NCBI GenBank assembly: GCA_032622095.1
Contig: CP136066.1
Location: forward strand, 167,162,664 to 167,226,663
DNA length: 64,000 nt
Source: Siphonodentalium dalli
Taxonomy: Eukaryota > Mollusca > Scaphopoda > Gadilida > Siphonodentaliidae
Direction: 5' to 3'
How positions within the stretch are numbered: position 1 is the first letter of the stretch; the number at the start of each line of letters is the position of its first letter. The position numbers were made by a program, and so were the translations under genes. The notes beneath the pieces were generated by a model, which did not search any database, was not told where the DNA came from, and saw nothing but the letters and a program-made list of their open reading frames with translations. Positions 1 through 12,240 of the stretch are shown here, in pieces.

Positions 1-354
1 GTGCATATATATAATATAACATTTATTTGATACGTTTACTTGAAAACTGTCAAAAAATTACTGGACAACGACAATTGGTATTTTCGCATTCCGGCTAATC
101 TGCCATCCGTAACATTACTTCGTACTCAAAATACTTTCAAATAATGGAAATCTGGTTACCTTATTCTACGACTCGGAGACTATCTAAACCAACAACAACA
201 CATGAGTACAGCCTAGTATATCCCTTTAAATTAATACTGATTTGTATACTATATTATCAGAACAATTCAACCTGTGCTGTTGGGGAACTTCAATATGATC
301 CTATAGCTCTCCCATAGCAGTTGAGGCCTATATGCATGCATAATGAGTCATCAG

Positions 355-460
355 TGGGTGAATTTGGTGATGCTAGCCCATCGTGCGGATAGGTCACTAA
401 AGTCTGGGGACCTTATTCTGCAAATGACAGGCACACTATTTCCAGGCTTGGTCACTATGT
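355..460 (+). repeat. Dispersed repeat, copy 1
   Basis: Contains 'GGTGATGCTAGC', 'GGGGACCT..ATTCTGCAAATG' and 'CACACTAT' in the same order as 15950-16060 and, more diverged, 16500-16600. I recognise no family. Confidence 0.5.
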
Positions 461-469
461 ATTAACTCT

Positions 470-1545
470 TGCCACGAATCTCTACTCTAGCTACGCCCGT
501 AGAGATCATATTCCGCCAGTACAAAACCTGGGAACTTTGTGATCTTGTGACACGGAAATGTATTACATTTAAAATTAGTGCAGGTAATATATCTCTTAGT
601 TATTCAGGGGGAGGGGAGGTCGAAAAAAAATTGCAGGCACGTATGCTGATTTTTGACTTTCGACCCTTGTTGGGACCCACCCACCCCCGCGTCCAATTTG
701 TTTTCCGTTTTCGGCAGTTTTTTCCGACCATTTTTGGACACCCACCCCTTTTAACACCAAAACAGAGATTTGCGGGGGGAAATTCACTGTAAACAGCTGT
801 ATATGAATTTCTGTGCATACTATTAGTCATGGATGTTAATATTGACATGTAATAGGAACAAGTCATTTTGGGGTCATTCGGTAAAAAAAAACATGGCTGC
901 CAGCAGCCATCTTGGATTTTAAGATTAGATACATTAGCATGGGCTACAGGCTATACTGTTTGTCTGATCATCATGAAATTTTTTATGTATGTTAATATTG
1001 ACATATAGATGTATTTTAAGCCAAACTTATTGCAAAAACAGTCAAAAAAACTTGCAGGAAAAATATTTTTTGAGTTGCGGAATTGTTTTGTTGTTGGTCC
1101 TATCGACCACCCACCCCGGCATATGTGCCCGGAAAAAAACTTTTTTTCCACCCCTGAGTTATTACGTGTTCCTTAATAATGTACTTCACTGTAGGTGAAG
1201 GTCCCAACTCAAAATTAAAGAGTTAAGTCACTTTGTGGGCGATTCTGCTTTGCGTCGCTTACAATTATGGAATTTCTCCCGGCTAATTAATTCAATGATT
1301 ACTGCGATATCGGTTCACAAAAGTAACAAAACTCATGCAATATCGAGCAGAGACCACCCATACTGTGAAGTAGATTATTGAGGAACAAGTGCTAACACGA
1401 AATATCATTCCCTGCCGTGTGTGTTCAATGTTATATAAAGTTCCCTGTCAGAACGGTCAAAAAATTAAAAAAAAGTTCCCAGGTTTTGTACTGGTGGAAT
1501 ATGATCTCTACGGGCGTAGATAAGGCAGAGATTCGTGGCATGATC
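470..1545. mobile_element. Foldback element with ~70-bp terminal inverted repeats
   Basis: The segment 472-540 (CACGAATCTCTACTCTAGCT... through the ACAAAACCTGGGAACTTT part) reappears reverse-complemented at 1478-1541. Further inside, a G-rich/A-run block at 595-680 is mirrored at 1110-1165, and a short 'ATGTTAATATTGACAT' segment occurs at 833-848 and 988-1003. A third copy of the terminal sequence lies at 28925-28975. No transposase is present, so it is a non-autonomous foldback-like element; target duplications were not resolved. Confidence 0.6.
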
Positions 1546-1637
1546 TAACTATGTTTCATACACAGAGAATGACTGACAACCAACTGACATTGACACCAGA
1601 ACCATGCTAAGGAAGTGGAATTCTAATGTAACTTATT

Positions 1638-1889
1638 CTAATAGGGAATGCTCCAGACGGGAGACCAACCACCCACCCACAACAAATAATATAAACACAC
1701 AATGAAAACATCCGCTAGCACATGCGCAATACGAGATCTGATATGATATTTTACTACGAATGCAATGATAACGCCTATACTAGCTATCAGTAGTACAGTT
1801 GCAATCAAAATAATACAAACAATTACCAGATATATATATTCGTTTAGGCCATGTTTATAGTCACAGTTGGCAGGGGGGTTTTGTGTCAT
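1638..1889 (-). other. Outer block with an 83-codon frame holding a membrane-like segment
   Basis: The minus strand has an open frame with one long hydrophobic stretch (YLVIVCIILIATVLLIASIG and on, about residues 20-46) flanked by charged residues, like a single transmembrane helix with a cytoplasmic KYHIRSR edge. A diverged mirror copy at 26080-26215 on the plus strand keeps the last ~45 codons' reading pattern (through VMGGWLVS against WVGGWSPV) but has a stop. It could be a captured gene exon or chance. I do not claim a function. Confidence 0.3.
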
Positions 1890-2039
1890 ATATTACATAT
1901 GTTGAAAACTGGTTCACTTGGGATCTATAATTATGACTTGGGCACATATAACTTATTAGAACCGATTTTGGGCTCAGGGTAGCCTAAGGCAACTATATGT
2001 TTTTTTTTAAATATAAAAATTAGTATCATTCATTTAACT

Positions 2040-5000
2040 CCAATTTGGGCACTGTACATAACCTATTCCATCACTGTTAGGTATCTACTTCCAGCACTTT
2101 TGTTGTTTGTGGATAGGTATGCATCTATGCAAATAGTTTGCACAAAGTTTGGGCTCCTCGGTGGGTTTTAAGGGTATGGAGACAGCCCAACACCCACAGC
2201 ACCCATGATAAAACCATACAGCACCCGTGCCTATGAAAACATATTTCTGAGTCAGCCATCTCTCAGACTATACCCATTCTGAAAATGATTCCACATTTCA
2301 CTTTAGAATATATAGAGGCAATGGGAAAAAATGATTTGGGCACCTGAATGGCATTTTGGGCTCTGGTCAGGGGGGAATATTTGGGTTTTTTAATGGTTAA
2401 ATTGGTATATTTAACTGGAATTGGGTCCTGTGACCCATTATATGTATATACTTCTAGGTCTCCTAATGTTTTTGGAAAGATCTGCATCATTATAAGAAGA
2501 TATGCTAAAAGTTTGGGCTCCTTAGTGGGTTTTAAGGGTATGGAGACAGCCCAACACCCACAGCACCCATGACAATTCAAGTTAAATTGGTATATTTAAC
2601 TTGAATTGGGCCATATGACCCATTATATGTATCTACTTCCAGCACTTTTGTTGTTTGTAGATAGGTATGCATCTATGCAAATAGTTTGCACAAAGTTTGG
2701 GCTCTTCGGTGGGTTTTAAGGGTATGGAAACAGCCCAACACCCACAGCACCCATGATAAAACCATACAGCACCCATGCCTATGAAAACTTATTTCTGAGT
2801 CAGCCATCTCTCAGACTATACCCATTCTGAAAATGATTCCACATTTCACTTTAGAATATATAGAGGCAATGGGAAAAGATGATTTGGGCACCTGAATGGC
2901 ATTTTGGGCTCTGGTCAGGGGGGAATATTTGTTTTTTTTAATGGTTAAATTGGTATATTTAACTGGAATTGGGTCCTGTGACCCATTATAGGTATATACT
3001 TCTAGGTCTCCTAGTGTTTTTGGAAAGATCTGCATCATTATAAGAAGATATGCAAAAGTTTGGGCTCCTTAGTGGGTTTTAAGGGTATGGAGACAGCCCA
3101 GCACCCATGACAATTCAAGTTAAATTGGTATATTTAACTTGAATTGGGCCATATGACCCATTATATGTATCTACTTCCAGCACTTTTGTTGTTTGTGGAT
3201 AGGTATGCATCTATGCAAATAGTTTGCACAAAGTTTGGGCTCGTCGGTGGGTTTTAAGGGTATGGAAACAGCCCAACACCCACAGCACCCATGATAAAAC
3301 CATACAGCACCCGTGCCTATGAAAACATATTTCTGAGTCAGCCATCTCTCAGACTATACCCATTCTGAAAATGATTCCACATTTCACTTTAGAATATATA
3401 GAGGCAATGGCAAAAGATGATTTGGGCACCTGAATGGCATTTTGGGCTCTGGTCAGGGGGGGAATATTTGTTTTTTTTTAATGGTTAAATTGGTATATTT
3501 AACTGGAATTGGGTCCTGTGACCCATTATAGGTATATACTTCTAGGTCTCCTAGTGTTTTTGGAAAGATCTGCATCATTATAAGAAGATATGCAAAAGTT
3601 TGGGCTCCTTAGTGGGTTTTAAGGGTATGGAGACAGCCCAGCACCCATGACAATTCAAGTTAAATTGGTATATTTAACTTGAATTGGGCCATATGACCCA
3701 TTATATGTATCTACTTCCAGCACTTTTGTTGTTTGTGGATAGGTATGCATCTATGCAAATAGTTTGCACAAAGTTTGGGCTCGTCGGTGGGTTTTAAGGG
3801 TATGGAAACAGCCCAACACCCACAGCACCCATGATAAAACCATACAGCACCCGTGCCTATGAAAACATATTTCTGAGTCAGCCATCTCTCAGACTATACC
3901 CATTCTGAAAATGATTCCACATTTCACTTTAGAATATATAGAGGCAATGGGAAAAAATGATTTGGGCACCTGAATGGCATTTTGGGCTCTGGTCAGGGGG
4001 GAATATTTGGGTTTTTTAATGGTTAAATTGGTATATTTAACTGGAATTGGGTCCTGTGACCCATTATATGTATATACTTCTAGGTCTCCTAGTGTTTTTG
4101 GAAAGATCTGCATCATTATAAGAAGATATGCAAAAGTTTGGGCTCCTTAGTGGGTTTTAAGGGTATGGAGACAGCCCAACACCCACAGCACCCATGACAA
4201 TTCAAGTTAAAATGGTATATTTAACTTGAATTGGGTCATATGACCCATTATAGGTATCTATTTCCAGCACTTTTATAGTTTTTGGATAGGTATGCAACTA
4301 TGCATCTATACAAATGGTTTGCACAAAGTTTGGGCTCCACGGTGGGTTTTAAAGTTATGGAGACACCCCAACACACACAGCTCCCATGAAAAAAAACCAT
4401 ACAGCACCCGTGCCTATGAAAACATATTTCTGAATCGGTGATCTCTCAGACTATACCCATTCTGAAAATTACTCTACAGTTGACTTTTAGAATATATATA
4501 GGCAATGAGAAATTTTTTTATTTGAGCATATGAATGGGATTTTGGGCTTTGGTCAGGGGGGGGGGGAATATTTGGGTATTTTAAAAGTTAAATTGGTATA
4601 TTTAACGTGAATTGTGACCCATTATAGATTTCTACTTCCTGTACTTTTAGTGTTTCATCTGTATAAGAATATGTGCAAAAGTTTTGGCTCCTCAGTGGGT
4701 TTTTAGGAGATGGTGACAGCCCAACACCCACGGCACCCATGATGAAACCATACAGCGGCTATGAAAACATATTTCTGGGTCAGTGTTCTCTCAGACTATA
4801 CCTATTCTGAAAATTAATCCAGTTTACTTCAGAATATATGTAGGCAATGGTAAAACAATTCTTTGGGCACCTGAATGGTATTTTGGGCTCTGGTCAGGGG
4901 GAGGGGAATATTTGGGTTTTTTAATAGTTAAGTTGGTATATTTAACTTGAATTGTGACCCATTATAGATATCAACTTCCAGTACTTTTAGTGTTTTTGGA

Positions 5001-5480
5001 AATATATTCATCTGTTTAAGAAGATGTGCAAAAGTTTGGGCTCCTCAGTGGGTTTTAAGGGTGTGGTGACAGCCCAACACCCACGGCACCCATGATGAAA
5101 CCATACAGCACCCGTGCCTATAAAATAATTTTTCTGGGTCTCAGACTATGCCCATTCTGAAAATGATATATTTTGGCACCTGGAAGTTATTTTGGGCTCT
5201 GGTCAAGGGGAGTGGAATATTAGGAATTTTAATAGTCAAGTTGGTATATTTAACTTATATTGTGCCATTATTGATATCTACATCCAGGGCTTTTAGTGTT
5301 ATTGAATAGGTAAGCACCTATGTAAATGATTTCCCGTATTGGATTTAAGAGTATGGAGCCAGCCCAACACCCACAGCACCAATGGTAAACCATACAGCAT
5401 CTGTGCCTATAGAATCATATTTTGGGGTCAGTGTTCAATCAGACAACACTCATTTATGAAACATGATTCCACATATGACT
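2040..5480 (-). repeat. Left ~540-bp satellite array
   Basis: Units recur with the anchor ACCCGTGCCTATGAAAAC at about 2223, 2771, 3309, 3849 and 4406 (spacing 548, 538, 540, 557). After 4.4 kb, shorter decayed units follow with anchors near 5109, 5399 and 5640. Each intact unit is itself a dimer of two related halves that both carry a GGGTTTTAAGGGTATGG core. It is the reverse complement of the array at 17.46-25.85 kb. The few 75-105 codon frames that recur here are satellite by-products. Confidence 0.93.
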
Positions 5481-6230
5481 TTAGAGTATAGGCAGGCGAT
5501 CAACAGAAAATATTTTGTTACCTGGAAGGGAATTTGGGCGAGGGGAGAGGAATATTTGTGTTTTTAATAGCCATATTGGTATTTTAGGCTTAGGAATCAG
5601 TCCAACACCCATACCACCCATGATAAAACATATGGCACTGGTACCTATAAAATAATATTTTGGGGTCAGTGTTATCTCAGACACCGAAAAAAATATTATT
5701 TGGGCACCTGGAAGGGATTTTGGGCTGAGGGGGAGGTGAATATTTGTGTTTAATAGTCAAATGGATAATTTTAACTTGAATTGGGCCCAGTAACCCATTT
5801 AATGTTTGGGCACGTTGAAGGGATTTTGGGCTCAGGTGAGGTGAATATTTGTGTTTAAAGTCGATTGGGTATTTTTTAACTTGAATTGGGCCCAGTACCC
5901 ATTAATTTGTTAATGGATAGATCTGCATCTGCATAAAATATTTACAGAAGTTTGAGCTCCTGGTTGGGATTGAAGGGCACGGATCTGGCCCAACACCTGC
6001 AGCACCCATGATAAATTCCAATGGACCATGCAACACCTGTGATTATGAAATAATATTTTGGGGTCAGTCTCAGACTCTACTCATTCTGAAAATGATTCCA
6101 CATTTGACTTTAGAATATAGGCAGGCACTGAACAAAACAATTTGGCCACATGAAAGGGATTTTGGTCTCAGTGGGGAGGTGAATATTTGTTTGTTCATGG
6201 TCTAATTGGTATTATTAAATTGCATTTGAT
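5480..6230 (-). repeat. Degenerate tail of the left satellite array
   Basis: Fragments of the ~540-bp unit persist (GGGATTTTGGGCT, GAATATTTGTGTTTT, TTGAATTGGGCCCAGTA) with many deletions, giving an array that decays toward the centre of the inverted-repeat structure. Confidence 0.75.
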
Positions 6231-7120
6231 GAGCGAAATAAGCTCATATCAATATAGGCTCTGTGTGGAGATAAACGTCCAATATGGGACCATGATTTCC
6301 ATACAAATAAGCACGCAACGGTCTTATTTTAATGAGCGAAATAAGTCCCTATTGGTATTATTTAATCACAATATACGCTCTATATGGACTTAAAATCTCC
6401 GGACGCAAAAAGCCCATATTGGTATTATTAAATCTACCGTTTTTGATCGTAACATATCCTCACAAAAATAGGTTCATAGTGGAAATAAATATCAACATAT
6501 GATTCAATAGACTTATTTGATTCAGAAATAAGCCCACAGTGAGCTTATAGCCATTACGCCATTGAATCGCGAGGGTCGCATATATAAAACATAAAGAGTG
6601 TGCATCTGATATTGGTCATGTCGATGAAAAAAGCTAGATTAATAATAATAATATGGGTTTATTTCGTACGAAAATAGTCCCATATTGGACTGTTTAAAAA
6701 AACCGCGTTTTAGGTCCATATATAAAGCTTATATTAAATAACGCCAATATGAGCTTATTTCGCACATTAAAATAAAACCGTTATGTGCTTATTTTCACGA
6801 GGATGAAATGTACATGGAAAGTCTTGTGTTGGTTTATTCGTGTTATTTTTCAGCCTGTTCTTGAGAAAATAAGCCCATAATCTGATTCTGAAATAAGCAC
6901 ATATTAAGCTTAAACCCTTATTCCGTTGATTGGCGCGAGCCACAGTGAGAACACCGTACAAAGAGCGTAGCTTTGGTAAGTCGTGTTGATGGAAAAAGGT
7001 TAGATTAAATAATGCCAATATGGGCTTATTTCGTATGTAAATAGTCCCATATTGTACTGTTTTAAACAGCCTGTTCCCAAAAAAAAACGGGCACATTATC
7101 TGCTTATAATAAATATTTTT
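6230..7120. repeat. AATAAGC-rich hairpin block, left
   Basis: Multiple short inverted motifs (GAGCGAAATAAG, CCAATATGGG, GCTTATTTTCACGAG) occur in both orientations, for example 6300-6420, 6650-6780 and 6880-7060. The stretch 6230-6350 is mirrored at 14330-14460. No coding sequence was recognised. Confidence 0.65.
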
Positions 7121-7124
7121 TTAG

Positions 7125-7265
7125 GTAGATAATCTGCTTAGAATCGCCTCACTTTGAGTCGATAATGTGCTAAAAATGAGAGCATAGTCACATTATCGAC
7201 TGACAATGAGTCGATTGTAAACAGATTGTGTGCGGAAAATGACACAAATAAGCCAACTTACGACT
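7125..7265. repeat. Palindromic module, copy 1
   Basis: GATAATCTGCTTAGAATCGC with GAGTCGATAATGTGCT is followed by the inverted CATTATCGACT...CAGATTGTGTGC. Related copies lie at 8495-8575, 9535-9655, 12355-12475 and 13257-13375, each followed about 130-200 bp later by a conserved GTGCGTATTT...GAGGATATGTT end. Confidence 0.7.
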
Positions 7266-7436
7266 TTCAAGTGTAAGCTCTTTAACATGTGTTTTCAATG
7301 TGGCCCGCGCCATAGAACCAGATAACGATATGATCTATTATCTGCTTATTTTACAATTAAATAATCATATTATGTACTTATTTCACATTATGGGCCGATT
7401 ATGTGCGTATTTGCGCGAGGATATGTTGTGACACGA

Positions 7437-8430
7437 GCTCCATGAATTCCGTTCCCAGTTCCCTATTCTCCTAAAATTGCACTTTTCGTTTACTAAATCG
7501 GCTGCGTAGCCAGAGTCATGGAGACCACCCGGGAATCCTTGTATTTTCGTGCGGTGCCACACAGCGGGGATCTATATGAAAGGGACGCGACCATGCAGCC
7601 CCTTCCAAATTTTCGAAAATTGGGCTGAAGTCGTGCATGGGGTGTCAAAATAGCACTTTTCGTTACTAAATCGGCTGCGTAGCCAGAGTCATGGTGTCCA
7701 CCCGGGAATCCTTGTATTTTTGTGTGGTGCCACCCAGCGGGCATCTATAGAAAATGGACGCGACCATGCAGCCCCTTCCAAATTTTCGAAAATCGGACTG
7801 AAGGCGTGCATGGGGTGTCAAAATAGCACTTTTCGTTACTAAATCGGCTGCGTAGCCAGAACCATGGCGGCCACCCGGGAATCCTTGCATTTTCGTGCGG
7901 TGCCACCCAGCGGGCATCTATTGGACAGGGACGCGGCCATCTAGCCCCTTCCAATTTTTCGAAAATTGGGCTGAAGTCGTGCATGTAGCTAAACATAGCA
8001 CGCTTTGTTACTAAATCGGCTGCGTAGCCAGAACCATGGCGGCTACCCGGGAATTCTTTCATTTTCGTGCGGTGCCACCCAGCGGGCATCTTTATGACAG
8101 GGACGCGGCCATATAGCCTCTTCCAATTTTTTGAAAATTGGGCTGAAGTCGTGCATGGAGTTAATTTTTTTTAACTTTTTGTTACTAAATCAGCTGCGTA
8201 GACAGAACCATGGCGGCCACTCGGGAATCCTTGTATTTTCGTGCGGTGCCACCCAGTAGACATCTATTGGACAGGGACGAGACCTTATAGGCCTTTTCAA
8301 TTTTTCGAAAATTGGGTTGAAGTCGTGCATGGAGCTCCAAATCGCACTTTTCGTTGCTAAATCGCCCGCGTAGGCATAACCGTAGCAGACACGTGGCTAT
8401 CCTTGCGGGATCTTCTTGTGCCACCACTAT
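7437..8430 (+). repeat. 172-bp tandem array, left arm
   Basis: The anchor ACTAAATCGGCTGCGTAGCC recurs near 7492, 7666, 7838 and 8011, then with changes near 8184 and 8355, a 172-174 bp period. The array is preceded by a segment (7437-7480) containing GAATTCCGTTCCCAGTTCCC whose reverse complement follows the right array at 11083-11125. Because the period is near a multiple of three, repetitive open frames appear on the minus strand; I do not treat them as genes. Confidence 0.9.
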
Positions 8431-10310
8431 TACATCTAAAAATCACAAACTAGGTCACATAAACTTGTCCAAAATAGGTCATTTTTCGTTAGTCGATAAT
8501 GTACTGAAAAGGAGACCCTATTAGTCACAATATCGACTCATATAGAGGCGATTCTAAGCAGATTATGTGCGAACAATGACAAGAAATAAGCCAACCCACT
8601 ACTGTTCAGCTGTACGCTCATTAACATGTGTTTTCACTGTGGCTCGCGACTTAACACAAAATGATGACTATGACTCCATTATCTGCTTATTTCAGAATCA
8701 AATAATCACTTTATGTACCTAATTGGAATTATAGGTCGAATATGTGCGTATTTTTGCGAGGATATGTTGCTAAATCGCCTGCGTTGGCATAACCATAGCA
8801 GCCACTGGGCTATCCTTGTGGATTCTTCTTTGCCCACCACTAGTCCATCTAGAAATCACAAACTGGTTCACATATGCCTGTCCAGCTGTTAATAAATTGG
8901 GTGTAAGTCGTGCATCGGATGAAAATAATGAAAAAAATGTCATTTTTCGTTGCAAATCGTCTGCGTAGGCATATCCATAGCAGCCACGGGGCTCTCGTTG
9001 TGGATTCTTCTTATGCCACCACTAGTCCATCGAGAGATCACAAACTGGTTCACATACGCCTGTCCAGCTGTTCAAAAATTGGGCGTAAGTCGTGCGTGGG
9101 GTCAAAATAATGAAACAAAGTTCATTTTTCGTTGCTAAATCGCCTGCGTAGGCATAACCATAGCAGTCACGAGACTATCCGTGTGGATTTTTCTTCTGCC
9201 ACCACCAGTCCATCTAGAAATCACAAATCAATTAACATGCTCCCGTCCAGCTGTTCACAAATTGAGCGTAAGTCGTGCGTGGGGTTAAAATAATGAACAA
9301 AAATTAATTTTTCGTTGCTAAATCGCCTGCGTAGGCATAACCATAGACGCTACGGGGCTATCCTTGTGGATTCTTCTTGTGCCGCTACAAGTCCATCTAG
9401 AAATCACAAAATATGTCATATAAACTTGTCCAGCTGTTCAACAGTTGGGCGTAAATCGTGCGTGGGGTAAAAATATGACATTTTTCGTTGCTTAATCCTG
9501 AAAACCAGCACATTATTTGCTGAGAAGAAACAATAATTTAGGTAGATAATCTGCTTAGAATCGCCTAATTTTGAGTCGACAATGTGCTGAAAATGAGTTC
9601 CTATTAGTCAAATTATCGACTCATATAGAGGCGATTCTAAGTAAATTATGTGCTGACAATGACAAAAATAATAACCAAACTTTTCAGGTGTACGCTCATT
9701 AGCATGTATTTTCACTGTGGCACGCGCCAAAACACGAAATGACGACTATGACTCCATTATCTGCTTATTTCATAACCAAATAATCACTTTAAGTACCTAA
9801 TTAAAATTTAGGTCGGTTTTGTGCGTATTCGTGCGAGGATATGTTACTAAATCGCCTGCGTTGGCATAACCATAGCAGCCACGGGGCTACCCTTGTGGAT
9901 TCTTCTTATACCACAATTAGTCCATCTATAAATCACAAACTAGTTCACATACGCCTGTCCAGCTGTTCAAAAATTGGGCGTAAGTCGTGCGTGGGGTCAA
10001 AATAATGAAAAAAGAGATATTTTTCGTTGCTAAATCGCCTGCGTAGGCATACACATAGCAGCCACGAGGGTATCCTTGTGGATGCTTCTTATGCCACCAC
10101 TAGTCCATCTAAAAATCACAAACATAGTCACATAAGCCTGTCCAGTTGTTCAAAAATTGGGCGTAAGTCGTGCGTGGGGTCAAAATAATGAAAAAAATCA
10201 TTTCTCATTGCTAAATCGCCTGCGTAGGCATAACCGTAGCTGCCACGAGTCTATCCTTTTGGAATCTTCTTGTGCCACCAATAGTGCATCGAAACATCAC
10301 AAACTAGGTC
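8340..10310 (+). repeat. ~180-bp tandem array, related to the 172-bp unit
   Basis: CGTTGCTAAATCGCCTGCGT (or close variants) recurs near 8345, 8768, 8948, 9130, 9313, 9844, 10026 and 10207. Downstream parts (GGATTCTTCTTGTGCCACCA, TTGGGCGTAAGTCGTGCGTG) align with the 172-bp unit, so both arrays derive from one ancestor. Two palindromic modules (8495-8760 and 9500-9840) interrupt it. Confidence 0.88.
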
Positions 10311-10312
10311 CC

Positions 10313-11130
10313 ATAAAATGCAAGGAATTCCAGGGTGGCCGCCATGGTTCTGGCTACGCAGCCGATTTAGCAACAAAAAAAATGCAATTTTTAGCTCCAT
10401 GCATGCACGACTTCAGCCCAATTTTCAAAAAAGTGGAAGGGCTATATGGCCGCGTCCCTGTCCTATAGATGCGCGCTGGGTGGCACCGCACAAAAATACA
10501 AGGATTCCCGGGTGGTCGCCATGGTTCTGGCTACGCAGCCGATTTAGTAACAAAAAGTGCGATTTTGAGCTCCATGCACGACTTTAGCCCAATCTTCGAA
10601 ACATTGGAAGGGGCTATATGGTCGCGTCCCTGTCCTATAGATGACAACCGGGTGGCACCGCACGAAAATACAAGGATTCCCGTGTGGCCATCATGACTGT
10701 CTACGCAGCCGATTTAGTAACTAAAAGTGCTATTTTGACACCCCATGTACGACTTCAGCCCGATTTTAGAAAATTTGGAAGGGGCTGCATGGTCGCGTCC
10801 CTTTCCTATAGATCCCCGCTGGGTGGCACCGCACGAAACTACAAGGATTCCCGGGTGGCCACCATGACTCTGGCTACGCAGCCGATTTAGTAACGAAAAG
10901 TGCTATATTGACACCCCATGCACGACTTCAGCCCGATTTTCGAAAATTTGGAAGGGGCTGCATGGTCGCGTCCCTTTCCTATAGATGCCAGCTGGGTGGC
11001 ACCGCACGAAAATACAAGGATTCCCGGGTGGCCACCATGACTCTGGCTACGCATCCGATTTAGTAACGAAAGGTGCAATTTTAGGGGAACTGGGAACTGG
11101 GAACGGAATTCATGGAGCTTGTGACAGGAC
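10313..11130 (-). repeat. 172-bp tandem array, right arm (inverted)
   Basis: GGCTACGCAGCCGATTTAGTAAC-type anchors recur near 10350, 10530, 10699, 10873 and 11046, the reverse complement of the 7437-8430 array, with the same flanking segment at its outer end. The switch of orientation is abrupt at about 10312-10320, against the ~180-bp array. Confidence 0.9.
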
Positions 11131-11139
11131 ATATCACGC

Positions 11140-12240
11140 TCTTTACTTGCGCCAGTCTATGCTGGGCGCAAGCAATGTTTTCGGTCAGGATCTCTGTTTA
11201 TCTGTTTATTTGTCTGTCCTTCCACGAATATGTTACGTCATACCGGAAGTACAGAATGTAAAGAATGCACTTGCGCTAATATGAAATGATGGCACCAATT
11301 GTAATTTAAATCCACATTTATACTAAATTTGCATTATTATCTCGTTTTATTTTGGTAATAAATCGTTCATAAAAGAACAAAATTGAAAGATTGCTTTCTT
11401 TGAAACTCGGAAAATTATTTGAGATCGAGTCTAAAAGATGCGTGCGGAATCGTTTTTTTCTTTCTCGCATAGAAAATGATGTGCGAACAAATTTCTGGAA
11501 ACTTTCTTCGACGTTCAAAACATTTCCGAAAGACGCAGGTGCATATAAACCATGTCCGGCCAAACGATCGAGCGCATGGTTCTAGACAAAATTGTACTGA
11601 AAAATATGTTGAAACATGGATTATTAAAGCGCCTTATTAATTAACTGGGAAAACAAGCTTTCTCATTCTCAAAGCAATTGGCATTTTGATGATATGTTCC
11701 CGAAGACCGTAGATCAGTCGCTATAAGGGCATGTTCACATTGACACATTGATAATCAAAGACTAACCAATGATCGCGTGTCTTTTATTTAATTGTGTCGG
11801 AATTGACTTTGACGTTTTTTGCCGCTGAAGTGCAATGACATACACAAAGCATTCTAGTCAAACTAGTAATGTAACCCAATTGGTATATACTATATAGCAT
11901 CAGCGGCAACCAATCGTATTCACACCCTTCATATGAGCGATGTCTATATTGTTCTATAAATATGTCAAACAACTCTTACGTCATTACTAAGACCATAATT
12001 AGTGTAATAGATCAACTGGAGATAACAGAGATATTCTGTCCGTACACACAAATATTTCAGCGATGGATGAACTGAAATTTGATATCTAGATTCTCTATCG
12101 ATCTCTCAAAAGAGGGCCCAGCACCCGTGGTTCAAACTGCTGTTGGCAAGATATCACAAAACATGCCATACTGAATGTGTGATGGGTGCATTCTAGTGCA
12201 AATGTGTTTTACTACGGTTTGCGTCATTCAACTGAATAGC
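11140..12240. other. No gene recognised
   Basis: About 1.1 kb between repeat blocks with no coding match and no strong repeat. Only short open frames (under 85 codons) without family resemblance are present. Confidence 0.6.

Noticed and set aside
2263-4116. Recurring 75-105-codon minus-strand frames (MMQIFPKTLGDLEVYTYNG and similar)
   Set aside because: Identical frames recur once per satellite unit and are lost in the homogeneous right array through small indels, so they are by-products of the repeat.
7493-8427. Overlapping minus-strand frames with repeated MPAGWHRTK / GYAADLVTK text
   Set aside because: They arise from the 172-174-bp tandem unit, whose period is near a multiple of three. 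Neighbouring units shift frame, the same text appears in the inverted array, and there is no start or splice context.
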